Shown here piece after piece: positions 1 through 9,020 of a stretch of 47,729 nt of DNA; positions within the stretch are counted from its first letter, which is position 1, and each line of letters opens with the position of its first letter. Source of the stretch: Pseudomonadota bacterium (lineage in GTDB: Bacteria > Pseudomonadota > Alphaproteobacteria > Rhizobiales > Rhizobiaceae); contig JAEWPB010000097.1 of assembly GCA_023399465.1 (NCBI GenBank), forward strand, positions 1-47,729, in the 5' to 3' direction. The position numbers and the translations under genes were made by a program. A model generated the notes under the pieces. It was not told the DNA's origin. It saw only the letters and a program-made list of their open reading frames with translations, and made no database searches.

Positions 1-381
1 GTGCTGAACGCGCTGCGGCCCGTCACCGAGGGCCGCCTCACGGTGGTGCTCGGCTGCGGCGGCGACCGCGACCGGGGCAAGCGGCCGATCATGGGCGAAA
101 TCGCCACCCGGCTCGCCGACCTCGTCATCGTCACCGACGACAATCCACGCAGCGAGACGGCAGCGGCAATCCGCGCCGAGATCATGGCGGCGGCACCCGG
201 TGCGACCGAAATCGGCGACCGCGCGGAAGCCATCCGCCAGGCCGTTGCCATGCTGCAGTCCGGCGACACGCTGATCGTCGCGGGCAAGGGGCATGAGGAA
301 GGCCAGACCATCGGAAGCGTGACGCTGCCGTTTTCGGATCATGCCGAAGTGCGCAAGGCAATGGGGGAACTGAAGGCTTGA
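1..381 (+). CDS. murE: UDP-MurNAc-tripeptide synthetase MurE, C-terminal 126 residues (5' end outside window)
   Basis: Cytoplasmic ATP-dependent ligase that adds the third stem-peptide residue to UDP-MurNAc-L-Ala-D-Glu. Only the C-terminal ligase domain is present; the frame is open to the left edge, so the first GTG is not a start. A glycine-rich GCGGDRDRGKR segment (about residues 18-28) and the DNPR motif (47-50) are visible. DNPR is the family signature for meso-diaminopimelate rather than lysine addition. The stop codon overlaps the TTG start of murF, so the two are translationally coupled. Identity is secure from the motifs and from the following murF-mraY-murD order. Confidence 0.95.
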   Translation: MLNALRPVTEGRLTVVLGCGGDRDRGKRPIMGEIATRLADLVIVTDDNPRSETAAAIRAEIMAAAPGATEIGDRAEAIRQAVAMLQSGDTLIVAGKGHEEGQTIGSVTLPFSDHAEVRKAMGELKA

Positions 382-1805
382 ACTGGCTGTGGACATCGCA
401 AGACCTGATCACCGCCATGGCGGGGCGCCCCGTCGGCACGCTTCCTGAAGGCATTACCGGCATTTCGATCGACAGCCGTTCGGTTACTCCCGGCGAAGCC
501 TTCTTCGCCATCAAGGGCGACCGCGTCGACGGCCACGACTATGCGAGTTTCGCCATGGCCAACGGCGCGTCGCTGCTCGTCGTCAGCGAAAGCAAGCTGC
601 CGGCGCTAGGTCGCCTGACCGTGCCGATGATCGTGGTCGAGGATGTGCTTGGCGCGCTCGTGCGGCTCGGGCAGGCCGCCCGTGCCCGTAGCAGGGCGAG
701 GATCATCGCGGTCACCGGCTCCGTCGGCAAGACGACGACGAAGGAAATGCTGCGCACGGTGCTGTCGCCGTCGGGCAGCGTGCACGCCTCGGTCGCCTCC
801 TTCAACAATCACTGGGGCGTTCCGGTGACGCTGGCGCGCATGCCCCGCGATGCCGATTTCGGCATCTTCGAGATCGGCATGAACCATCCGGGCGAGATCC
901 GCCCGCTTACCAGAATGGTGCAGCCGCATGTGGCGATCATCACCACCATCGCCGGCGCCCATCTCGGCAATTTCGAGAGCCTAGATGAGATCGCCGCCGC
1001 CAAGGCCGAGATCTTCGAGGGCGTGGCGCCAGGCGGCCACGCGATCCTCAATCGCGACATCGAGCAGTACGAGTTTCTCGAAAGGGCGGCCCTGGCCGCC
1101 AGGGTGGAGCACATCCATTCCTTCGGCGAGCACGCCGAGGCCGATTTCCAGCTGGCGGAGTTCGTCGGGCAGGCGGAATCCTCGATCGTATGGGCGTCGC
1201 TCGACGGCGAGCCCGTCGAACTGGCGATCGGTGCGCCGGGTCGCCACATCGCCGAAAACGCCCTTGCAGCACTGTGCGCGGCGTCGGTGGTCGGCGCCGA
1301 CCTCAACCTGGCAATCGAGGCGCTCGGCGAACTGAAGGCGGTCAAGGGCCGCGGTCAGCGCCATCGCCTCGCGATCGGCAATGGCTCCTTCACGCTGATC
1401 GATGACAGCTATAACGCCAATCCGGCATCGATGCGTGCCGCCGTTTCGGTGCTCGCCTCGGCAATTCCCGAAGGCGAGGGGCGGCGCATCGCCGTGCTCG
1501 GCGACATGCTGGAAATGGGTGAACATGCGGCCAAGGTCCATGCCGACCTCTCCGGTCCGTTGCTTGCGGCAGGCATCGAGAACGTCTGGCTTGCCGGGCC
1601 GCAAATGCAGGCATTGAATGACGTGCTTCCTGACAATATCGCGGTCGAATATCGCCCGACCACCGACGAACTCGTCGGTTTTGCCGTCGATGCCGTGCGT
1701 CCGGGGGATGTTCTTGTGGTGAAATCGTCGCTGGGCACGGCTTTCGGCAAGATCGTTGCCGCGCTCCTTGACAAGTATCCGGCATTCTCCGACACGGACC
1801 GCTAA
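378..1805 (+). CDS. murF: UDP-MurNAc-tripeptide:D-alanyl-D-alanine ligase MurF
   Basis: Adds the D-Ala-D-Ala dipeptide to UDP-MurNAc-tripeptide, the last cytoplasmic step of the stem peptide; it works with the Ddl ligase encoded further down. 475 residues, normal for the family. The N-terminal substrate domain carries a SIDSR segment (about 30-34). The ATP P-loop TGSVGKTTTKE lies near 113-123, the Mur-ligase NHxG region (MNHPGEI) follows, and DSYNANPAS sits in the C-terminal domain. The start is a TTG whose last bases are part of the murE stop (TTGA overlap). This start gives the expected N-terminus MNWLWTSQDL. It is part of the continuous dcw transcript. Confidence 0.97.
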   Translation: MNWLWTSQDLITAMAGRPVGTLPEGITGISIDSRSVTPGEAFFAIKGDRVDGHDYASFAMANGASLLVVSESKLPALGRLTVPMIVVEDVLGALVRLGQAARARSRARIIAVTGSVGKTTTKEMLRTVLSPSGSVHASVASFNNHWGVPVTLARMPRDADFGIFEIGMNHPGEIRPLTRMVQPHVAIITTIAGAHLGNFESLDEIAAAKAEIFEGVAPGGHAILNRDIEQYEFLERAALAARVEHIHSFGEHAEADFQLAEFVGQAESSIVWASLDGEPVELAIGAPGRHIAENALAALCAASVVGADLNLAIEALGELKAVKGRGQRHRLAIGNGSFTLIDDSYNANPASMRAAVSVLASAIPEGEGRRIAVLGDMLEMGEHAAKVHADLSGPLLAAGIENVWLAGPQMQALNDVLPDNIAVEYRPTTDELVGFAVDAVRPGDVLVVKSSLGTAFGKIVAALLDKYPAFSDTDR

Positions 1806-1836
1806 ACTAACAAACTGCCTTCTGGAAAGGGCGCTT

Positions 1837-2937
1837 ATGCTAATCTGGCTTGTGGAACTTGCGGACCACTTTCAATTCTTCAACCTGTTCAGGTATATCA
1901 CTTTCCGCACCGGGGCCGCGCTCTTTACCTCCGCGCTCATCGTCTTCCTGTTCGGTCCGGCCATGATCGCGTCGCTGCGGGTTCGCCAGGGCAAGGGCCA
2001 GCCGATCCGCGCCGACGGGCCGCAGACGCATTTCAAGAAGGCCGGTACGCCGACCATGGGCGGGCTGATGATCCTCGCCGGCATCGTCTGTTCGGCGCTG
2101 CTGTGGGCGGACCTGTCGAATGTTTACGTTGTGGCAACGCTGCTTGTGACGCTCGGCTTCGGCGCCATCGGCTTTTATGACGACTACCTCAAGGTGACGA
2201 AGCAGAGCGACAAGGGGTTCTCCGGCAAGGCGCGGCTCGGGATCGAGTTCCTGATCGCGGCAATTGCCGTGTACTTCATGATGCGGACGTCGCTGGCCTC
2301 CAGCCCGCACGGCTCGGTGTTCGGATCGTCGATCGCCTTTCCGTTCCTGAAGGACTTCACCATCAACCTCGGCCTCTTCTTCGTGCTGTTCGGCGGCTTC
2401 GTCATCGTCGGCGCCGGCAATGCGGTCAACCTGACCGACGGCCTTGATGGCCTCGCCATCGTGCCGGTGATGATCGCCTCGGCGTCCTTCGGCGTCATCG
2501 CCTACCTTGCCGGCAATGCCGTTTTCGCCAACTATCTGCAGATCAATTTCGTGCCCGGCACCGGTGAGCTTGCGGTGATCCTCGGCGCCGTCATCGGCGC
2601 GGGCCTCGGCTTCCTCTGGTTCAACGCGCCGCCGGCCGCCATCTTCATGGGCGACACCGGTTCGCTGGCGCTCGGCGGCCTGATCGGTTCGGTTGCCGTT
2701 GCCACCAAACACGAGATCGTCATGATCATCATCGGCGGCCTGTTCGTGATGGAAACCCTGTCGGTGATCATCCAGGTCGGCTTCTTCAAGTTGACCGGAA
2801 AGCGAGTCTTCCTGATGGCGCCGATCCATCACCACTTCGAGAAAAAGGGTTGGACGGAGAGCCAGGTGGTCATCCGCTTCTGGATCATCGCCGTCGTTCT
2901 GGCGCTGGTCGGCCTTTCCACCCTGAAGCTTCGGTGA
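1837..2937 (+). CDS. mraY: Phospho-N-acetylmuramoyl-pentapeptide transferase MraY
   Basis: Integral membrane enzyme that transfers phospho-MurNAc-pentapeptide to undecaprenyl phosphate, making lipid I. The frame is open upstream from 1756, but ATG 1837 is preferred: it lies 31 nt after the murF stop, follows a GGAAAGG ribosome site, and gives 366 residues, the usual length. Visible hallmarks are a DD pair at 115-116, NAVNLTDGLDGL (195-206), the FMGDTGSLALGG segment (270-281) with the catalytic aspartate region, and the HHH motif at 331-333. About ten hydrophobic helices separate these. It lies in the dcw operon. Confidence 0.97.
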   Translation: MLIWLVELADHFQFFNLFRYITFRTGAALFTSALIVFLFGPAMIASLRVRQGKGQPIRADGPQTHFKKAGTPTMGGLMILAGIVCSALLWADLSNVYVVATLLVTLGFGAIGFYDDYLKVTKQSDKGFSGKARLGIEFLIAAIAVYFMMRTSLASSPHGSVFGSSIAFPFLKDFTINLGLFFVLFGGFVIVGAGNAVNLTDGLDGLAIVPVMIASASFGVIAYLAGNAVFANYLQINFVPGTGELAVILGAVIGAGLGFLWFNAPPAAIFMGDTGSLALGGLIGSVAVATKHEIVMIIIGGLFVMETLSVIIQVGFFKLTGKRVFLMAPIHHHFEKKGWTESQVVIRFWIIAVVLALVGLSTLKLR

Positions 2938-2944
2938 GGCGACG

Positions 2945-4354
2945 ATGATACCGGTCACCACGTTCAAGGGCAGGAAGGTCGCACTCTTCGGGCTCGGCGG
3001 CTCCGGGCTTGCCACGGCGCAGGCACTGGTGGCCGGCGGCGCCGAGGTGGTCGCCTGGGACGACAATCCCGACAGCGTCGCCAAGGCGGAAGCCGCAGGC
3101 ATCGGGACGGGCGATCTGCGCTCCGTCGACTGGAACGGCGTATCCGCTTTCGTGCTGTCGCCGGGCGTGCCGCTGACCCAACCGAAACCGCATTGGACGG
3201 TTGATCTCGCCCGCGCCGCCGGCGTCGAGATCCTCGGCGATGTCGAACTGTTCGTGCGCGAGCGCCGGGCGCATGCCCCGGACTGCCCGTTCATCGCCAT
3301 CACCGGAACCAACGGCAAGTCGACGACCACGGCGCTGATCGCGCACATTCTGCAATCGAGCGGACGGGACACGCAGCTCGGCGGCAATATCGGTACCGCC
3401 GTGCTGACGCTCGATCCGCCGCAGGCCGGCCGCTATTTCGTCGTCGAGTGCTCGTCCTACCAGATCGACCTTGCGCCGACGCTGAACCCGACCGCCGGCG
3501 TGTTGCTCAACCTGACGCCGGATCACCTCGATCGCCATGGCACGATGCAGCACTATGCCGATGTCAAGGAACGGCTCGTTGCCGGCAGCGATACCGCGAT
3601 CGTCGGCGTCGATGACAGTTTCTCGACCCTGATTGCCGACCGGATCGAGCGCGCCGGCGTCAAGGTCCTGCGCATTTCCAAGCGCAACGTCGTCGCCGAT
3701 GGCCTCTATGCTGAGGGTAGCCGCATCATCCGGGCCCACTCCGGCAAGAGCGAGGTCTTCGTCGATCTCGATGGCATCCAGACGCTGCGTGGCAGCCACA
3801 ACGCCCAGAATGCGGCGGCGGCGATCGGCGCATGCCTGGCGGTCGGCGTGTCCGCGGACGAAATCCGCAGCGGACTGCAGACCTTTCCTGGGCTCAAGCA
3901 TCGCATGCAGCCGGTAGGCCGGCGCGGCGCGGTGGTCTTCGTCAACGACAGCAAGGCGACGAACGCGGAAGCCGCAGCGCCGGCGCTTTCCAGCTATGAT
4001 CGCATCTACTGGATTGCCGGCGGGCTACCGAAGGAAGGCGGGATTACCGCGCTTTCGCCGCTGTTCGGCCGTATCGCCAAGGCCTATCTGATCGGCGAGG
4101 CGGCACCCGCCTTTGCGGCGACGCTCGGCGATGCCGTGGCCTACGAGATCTCAGGGACGCTGGAGCAGGCGGTGGCGCACGCCGCGGCCGATGCCGAGGC
4201 CGATGGCGCTGCCGTCGCGGTGATGCTCTCTCCGGCCTGCGCAAGTTTCGACCAGTACAAGAACTTCGAAGTGAGGGGCGATGCCTTCGTCGGCCATGTG
4301 GCCGCGCTCGAGGGCGTCACGATGCTTGTCGGACCGGGGACGAAGGGGAACTGA
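2945..4354 (+). CDS. murD: UDP-MurNAc-L-alanine:D-glutamate ligase MurD
   Basis: ATP-dependent cytoplasmic ligase adding D-Glu to UDP-MurNAc-L-Ala. 469 residues. An N-terminal Rossmann-like UDP-binding domain (LFGLGGSGLA, about 14-23) is followed by the P-loop ITGTNGKSTTT (119-129), a glutamate/metal region ECSSYQ and LNLTPDHLDRHG, and a C-terminal domain with NDSKATN. The start lies 7 nt after mraY behind a GAGGCGACG site. The stop is 1 nt before the ftsW ATG, consistent with translational coupling. Confidence 0.97.
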   Translation: MIPVTTFKGRKVALFGLGGSGLATAQALVAGGAEVVAWDDNPDSVAKAEAAGIGTGDLRSVDWNGVSAFVLSPGVPLTQPKPHWTVDLARAAGVEILGDVELFVRERRAHAPDCPFIAITGTNGKSTTTALIAHILQSSGRDTQLGGNIGTAVLTLDPPQAGRYFVVECSSYQIDLAPTLNPTAGVLLNLTPDHLDRHGTMQHYADVKERLVAGSDTAIVGVDDSFSTLIADRIERAGVKVLRISKRNVVADGLYAEGSRIIRAHSGKSEVFVDLDGIQTLRGSHNAQNAAAAIGACLAVGVSADEIRSGLQTFPGLKHRMQPVGRRGAVVFVNDSKATNAEAAAPALSSYDRIYWIAGGLPKEGGITALSPLFGRIAKAYLIGEAAPAFAATLGDAVAYEISGTLEQAVAHAAADAEADGAAVAVMLSPACASFDQYKNFEVRGDAFVGHVAALEGVTMLVGPGTKGN

Positions 4355-4355
4355 C

Positions 4356-5510
4356 ATGGTGAGCCGAGCGGAGCGGGGGCCGGTTGCTGACTGGTTCTGG
4401 ACGATTGACAGGTTGTTTCTGGCCGCCTTCATCCTGCTGATGGGGATCGGCATCATGCTGTCCTTCGCAGCGTCCCCGGCGGTCGCCGAGCGTATCGGGC
4501 TCGACAGCTTCCACTTCGTCAAGCGCCACGTGGCCTTCACCATCCCGGCCATTGTCGTGATGTTCGGGATTTCCTTCTTTTCGCCGCGGCAGGTTCGCCG
4601 CCTGGCGATGGTGGTGCTGCTGGCGTCGCTGGCCCTGATGGTGCTGGCGCTGTTCTTTGGCGTCGAGGTCAAGGGGTCGCGTCGCTGGGTGACGCTTGCG
4701 GGCATTTCGGTCCAGCCATCCGAATTCATGAAGCCGGCCTTCGTGGTCGTCTGTGCCTGGCTGTTTGCGGAGCGCGCACGCCACCCCGAAATTCCCGGCA
4801 ATCTGTTCGCGGGCATCCTCTTCTGCATCGTTGCCGCGTTGCTCGTCGCCCAGCCTGACCTCGGCCAGACGATCCTGCTCAGCGTGGTCTGGGGCGGCAT
4901 GTTCTTCATGGCCGGCATGCCGTGGCTGTGGATTGCCGTCCTCGGCGCGCTCGGCACGGCGGGACTGGTCGGCGCCTACACCGTGCTGCCGCACGTTGCC
5001 GGTCGTATCGACCGCTTCCTCACCGGCGAGGGCGATACGTTCCAGGTGGACACGGCGCGCGAGGCGATCCTGCGCGGCGACTGGTTCGGCATGGGCCCCG
5101 GCGAAGGCACGATCAAGCGGATCATCCCCGACAGCCACACCGACTTCATCTTCTCCGTTGCAGCGGAGGAATTCGGCATCCTGTTCTGCATGGTGCTGGT
5201 CGCGATCTTTGCCTTCATCGTCCTGCGCGGCCTGTCGCACGCCTTCAGGGAACGCAATGATTTTGCCCGTTTCGCGGTCGCCGGTCTGGTGCTGCAGCTC
5301 GGCATGCAGTCGGTGATCAATATCGGCGTCAACCTTGAACTGCTGCCGGCAAAGGGCATGACCCTGCCGCTGATCTCCTACGGCGGATCGTCGATGGTTG
5401 CCGTCTGCGTGACCGCCGGGTTCATTCTCGCATTGACGCGACACCGTCCAGAAAACCGGGCCCAGGACCGCAGCCTGTTCCGGTTGAGCGGCGGCCTTCC
5501 GGCGGAGTAA
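4356..5510 (+). CDS. ftsW: Septal peptidoglycan polymerase FtsW (SEDS family)
   Basis: SEDS-family membrane glycosyltransferase that polymerises lipid II at the division septum with its class B PBP partner (FtsI; not in this window). ATG 4356 gives 384 residues; a longer frame from 4281 would run into murD and is rejected. About ten TM segments are visible. SEDS landmarks are KGSRRWV with QPSEFMKPA in the middle, AQPDLGQT, and the C-terminal LPLISYGGSSMV. The loop containing GEGTIKRIIPDSHTDFIFSVAAEE is typical. It sits between murD and murG as in other alphaproteobacteria. Confidence 0.96.
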   Translation: MVSRAERGPVADWFWTIDRLFLAAFILLMGIGIMLSFAASPAVAERIGLDSFHFVKRHVAFTIPAIVVMFGISFFSPRQVRRLAMVVLLASLALMVLALFFGVEVKGSRRWVTLAGISVQPSEFMKPAFVVVCAWLFAERARHPEIPGNLFAGILFCIVAALLVAQPDLGQTILLSVVWGGMFFMAGMPWLWIAVLGALGTAGLVGAYTVLPHVAGRIDRFLTGEGDTFQVDTAREAILRGDWFGMGPGEGTIKRIIPDSHTDFIFSVAAEEFGILFCMVLVAIFAFIVLRGLSHAFRERNDFARFAVAGLVLQLGMQSVINIGVNLELLPAKGMTLPLISYGGSSMVAVCVTAGFILALTRHRPENRAQDRSLFRLSGGLPAE

Positions 5511-5515
5511 ACGAA

Positions 5516-6640
5516 ATGACACAAGGCACGATCCTTCTTGCCGCCGGTGGAACCGGCGGTCATCTGTTTCCGGCGGAAGCTCTGGCGCACACGCTGCGCG
5601 CGCGCGGCTATTCCGTTCACCTCGTCACCGACAGCCGCGCCGAGCGCTTTGCCGGGACGTTCCCTGCCGACGAGATCCATGTCGTGCCATCGGCGACAAT
5701 CGGTTCGAAGAACCCGGTCGCGCTTGCGCAGACGGCGTGGAAGCTGTGGAAGGGCCTGCGCGCCGCGCGCAAGCTGATCGCCAGACTTAAGCCGGCCGTG
5801 GTCGTCGGCTTTGGCGGCTACCCGACGGTGCCGCCGTTGCTGGCCGCAACCGGCATGGGCGTGCCGGCGATGATCCACGAGCAGAATGCGGTGATGGGCC
5901 GGGCGAACCGCATGCTCGCCTCCCGGGTCCAGGCGATCGCCGGCGGCTTCCTGCCGGAAGACGGCGGCGCCTTTTCGGCAAAGACCGTGACGACGGGCAA
6001 CCCTGTCCGCCCGGCAGTGCTCGAAGCGGCAAAGATACCCTACGAGCCTTCGGCACCCGGTGAGCCGTTCCGTCTCGTGGTGTTCGGCGGAAGCCAGGGC
6101 GCGCAGTTCTTCTCGAGCGCCGTTCCGACCGCGATCAGCCTGCTCGAGGATGCGGATCGCCAGCGCCTCGTCGTCACCCAGCAGGCGCGCCCGGAAGATC
6201 AGGACACAGTGCGCGGCTGCTTCGAACGTCTCGACCGCCCGGCCGACGTATCGCCCTTTTTCAACGACATGGCCGAGCGCATCGGCAAGGCGCATCTGGT
6301 CATCTGCCGGTCCGGTGCATCGACGGTATCGGAAATCTCCGTCATCGGCCGGCCCGCCGTGCTGGTGCCCTATCCCTATGCGCTCGATCACGATCAGGCC
6401 GCCAATGCGGCGGCCCTTGCCGCCAATGGCGGGGCCAAGGTGATCGCCCAGTCACAGCTCGACCCGGAACGGCTGGCGGCGCTTCTGCACAAGCTGATGA
6501 ACGATCCGGCCAAGCTCGTGGCAATGGCCGCGGCCGCCAAACAGGTCGGGAAACCGGACGCGGCAAGCTTGCTCGCCGACATGGTAGGGGCTATTGCCCA
6601 AGGTATGACAATTGCAGAATTCAAGGGAGCGCATCAATGA
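5516..6640 (+). CDS. murG: Lipid II synthase MurG (undecaprenyl-PP-MurNAc-pentapeptide GlcNAc transferase)
   Basis: Peripheral inner-membrane glycosyltransferase (GT28 family, GT-B fold) that adds GlcNAc to lipid I to give lipid II. 374 residues. The N-terminal G-loop AAGGTGGHLFPA (9-20) and IHEQNAVMGRANR are in the acceptor domain. The C-terminal donor domain carries FGGSQGAQ and CRSGASTVSE, then PYPYALDHDQAANA. The gene starts 5 nt after ftsW and its stop overlaps the murC start as ATGA. Confidence 0.97.
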   Translation: MTQGTILLAAGGTGGHLFPAEALAHTLRARGYSVHLVTDSRAERFAGTFPADEIHVVPSATIGSKNPVALAQTAWKLWKGLRAARKLIARLKPAVVVGFGGYPTVPPLLAATGMGVPAMIHEQNAVMGRANRMLASRVQAIAGGFLPEDGGAFSAKTVTTGNPVRPAVLEAAKIPYEPSAPGEPFRLVVFGGSQGAQFFSSAVPTAISLLEDADRQRLVVTQQARPEDQDTVRGCFERLDRPADVSPFFNDMAERIGKAHLVICRSGASTVSEISVIGRPAVLVPYPYALDHDQAANAAALAANGGAKVIAQSQLDPERLAALLHKLMNDPAKLVAMAAAAKQVGKPDAASLLADMVGAIAQGMTIAEFKGAHQ

Positions 6641-8052
6641 AGATGCCGAAGGCCATCGGACTTGTCCATTTCATCGGGATCGGCGGGATCGGCATGAGCG
6701 GGATTGCCGAAGTGCTGCACAATCTCGGTCATCGGGTTCAGGGGTCCGACCAGTCAGACAGCGCCAACGTGCAACGTCTGCGGGCCAAGGGCATTGAAGT
6801 CTTCGTCGGTCACAAGGCCGAGAACCTCGGTGATGCCGAGGTCGTCGTAGTCTCGACCGCGATCAAGAAGAGCAATCCGGAACTCGTCGCCGCGCGCGAA
6901 AAGCTGCTGCCGGTGGTGCGCCGCGCCGAAATGCTCGCCAAGCTGATGCGTTTCCGGAACGCCATCGCCATTGGCGGTACTCATGGCAAGACGACCACCA
7001 CCTCGATGGTGGCGACGCTGCTGGAGGCCGGCGGTCTTGATCCCACGGTCATCAATGGCGGCATCATCAACGCCTATGGCACCAATGCGCGCATGGGCGA
7101 GGGCGAGTGGATGGTCGTCGAGGCGGATGAATCCGACGGCACCTTCCTGAAACTGCCGGCCGATGTCGCCGTGGTCACCAACATCGATCCGGAGCACCTC
7201 GACCACTACGGCAATTTCGATGCCGTGCGCGAGGCCTTCCGCCAGTTCGTCGAGAACGTGCCGTTCTACGGTTTCGGGGTCATGTGCCTCGATCATCCCG
7301 AGGTTCAGGCGCTGGTCAGCCGCATCGAGGACCGCAAGGTTATCACCTATGGCGAGAACCCGCAGGCCGACGTCCGTTTCAGCAATGTGCGGATCGACGG
7401 GCCGCGATCGGTCTTCGACATCGAGATCCGCCGTCGCCGGACGGGGCAGGTCTTCACGCTCACCGATCTGGTGCTGCCGATGCCCGGCCGCCACAACGTC
7501 TCGAATGCGACCGCTGCCATTGCTGTTGCCAACCGTCTCGGCATATCGGATGAGGATATCCGCAAGGGACTTGCTTCCTTTGGTGGTGTGAAGCGGCGCT
7601 TCACCTATACGGGCGAGTGGAACGGCGTGCAGGTCTTCGACGACTACGGCCACCACCCGGTCGAGATCAGGGCGGTGCTCAAGGCCGCCCGCGAAGCCTG
7701 CTCCGGTCGCGTCATCGCCGTCCATCAGCCGCATCGCTTCAGCCGCCTGTCGAGCCTGTTCGACGATTTTGCCAAGTGTTTCAACGACGCCGACAGCATC
7801 ATCCTGGCGCCGGTCTATGCCGCGGGCGAGGACCCGATCGATGGCGTCGATTCCGAGACCCTCGTCTCCCGCATCAAGGCCGGTGGCCATCGCGACGCGC
7901 GCTACCTCCCGGCGGCGGAAGAACTGGCGCCGATGGTCGCAGGCATTGCGCAGCCGGGCGATTTTGTGGTTCTTTTGGGAGCGGGTAGTATTACATATTG
8001 GGCCAATGAACTGCCAAAAGAACTGAAAAGCATTGCGGGAACGTCGGAATGA
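6637..8052 (+). CDS. murC: UDP-N-acetylmuramate:L-alanine ligase MurC
   Basis: First amino-acid-adding ligase of the pathway, attaching L-Ala to UDP-MurNAc. 471 residues. The dinucleotide-like UDP site HFIGIGGIGMSGIA (11-24) is followed by the P-loop GGTHGKTTTT (113-122), EADESDGTF, NIDPEHLDHYG, and DDYGHHPVE in the C-terminal domain. It overlaps murG upstream and murB downstream by 4 nt each, so the three are very likely translated as one coupled block. No internal promoter is apparent. Confidence 0.97.
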   Translation: MKMPKAIGLVHFIGIGGIGMSGIAEVLHNLGHRVQGSDQSDSANVQRLRAKGIEVFVGHKAENLGDAEVVVVSTAIKKSNPELVAAREKLLPVVRRAEMLAKLMRFRNAIAIGGTHGKTTTTSMVATLLEAGGLDPTVINGGIINAYGTNARMGEGEWMVVEADESDGTFLKLPADVAVVTNIDPEHLDHYGNFDAVREAFRQFVENVPFYGFGVMCLDHPEVQALVSRIEDRKVITYGENPQADVRFSNVRIDGPRSVFDIEIRRRRTGQVFTLTDLVLPMPGRHNVSNATAAIAVANRLGISDEDIRKGLASFGGVKRRFTYTGEWNGVQVFDDYGHHPVEIRAVLKAAREACSGRVIAVHQPHRFSRLSSLFDDFAKCFNDADSIILAPVYAAGEDPIDGVDSETLVSRIKAGGHRDARYLPAAEELAPMVAGIAQPGDFVVLLGAGSITYWANELPKELKSIAGTSE

Positions 8053-9020
8053 AACAGGTAAATGGGGAACGATTGCTGGCTTCGCTGGGAAGCGGCGTAA
8101 ACGATATTCGCGGGCGAATTACGCCGGATGCGCCGATGGACCGGGTCACCTGGTTCCGCGCAGGCGGTCTTGCCGAACTGATGTTCCAGCCGCACGACAC
8201 GGACGACCTGATCGCGTTCCTGAAGCTTCTGCCGGAGGACGTGCCGGTGACGGTGGTCGGTGTCGGCTCGAACCTGCTGGTGCGCGATGGCGGCATTCCG
8301 GGCGTGGTGCTGCGCCTGTCGGCGAAGGGCTTCGGCTCCGTGGATCTCATCGGTGACAACCGTATCTGCGCCGGTGCGATCTGCCCGGACAAGAACGTCG
8401 CTGCCATGGCCATGGACCACAACATCGGCGGTTTCCACTTCTTCTACGGCATTCCAGGCAGCATCGGTGGCGCGGCACGCATGAATGCCGGCGCCAATGG
8501 TTCCGAAACGGCCGATCGTCTGGTGGAAGTCCATGCGGTCGACCGCAAGGGCAACAAGGTCGTCCTGTCGAAGGCGGACATGGGCTACAGCTACCGCCAT
8601 TCCTCGGCGCCGGCCGACCTGATCTTCACCCATGCCATCTTCGAGGGCTACCCCGAGGAGCGGACCAAGATCCGCGCCGACATGGATGCCGTTCGCAATC
8701 ATCGCGAAACGGTGCAGCCGATCCGCGAGAAGACCGGCGGTTCGACCTTCAAGAACCCCGAGGGCCATTCCGCCTGGAAGCTGATCGACGAGGCAGGGTG
8801 CCGCGGCCTGATGATCGGCGGAGCGCAGATGTCGGCGTTGCACTGCAACTTCATGATCAACACCGGCAATGCGACCGCCTACGATCTGGAAGATCTCGGC
8901 GAGACGGTTCGCCAGCGCGTCTACGAGACATCGGGCATCAAACTCGAGTGGGAAATCAAGCGGCTCGGCATCTTCATGCCCGGGCGCGAGGTTCGCCCGT
9001 TTCACGGCGTGACGGCGTAA
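8049..9020 (+). CDS. murB: UDP-N-acetylenolpyruvoylglucosamine reductase MurB
   Basis: FAD flavoenzyme using NADPH to reduce UDP-GlcNAc-enolpyruvate to UDP-MurNAc. 323 residues. The FAD-binding PCMH-type domain shows VGVGSNLLVRDGG (70-82) and GIPGSIGGAARMNAGANG (134-151). The catalytic serine lies in GGSTFKNPEG (S232). The spacing suggests the shorter type II MurB, which lacks the extra loop of the enterobacterial enzyme (inference). It is the last gene of the first dcw block; a hairpin with a T-run follows at 9049-9075. Its 3' end overlaps the converging metallophosphoesterase gene by 19 nt. Confidence 0.96.
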   Translation: MKQVNGERLLASLGSGVNDIRGRITPDAPMDRVTWFRAGGLAELMFQPHDTDDLIAFLKLLPEDVPVTVVGVGSNLLVRDGGIPGVVLRLSAKGFGSVDLIGDNRICAGAICPDKNVAAMAMDHNIGGFHFFYGIPGSIGGAARMNAGANGSETADRLVEVHAVDRKGNKVVLSKADMGYSYRHSSAPADLIFTHAIFEGYPEERTKIRADMDAVRNHRETVQPIREKTGGSTFKNPEGHSAWKLIDEAGCRGLMIGGAQMSALHCNFMINTGNATAYDLEDLGETVRQRVYETSGIKLEWEIKRLGIFMPGREVRPFHGVTA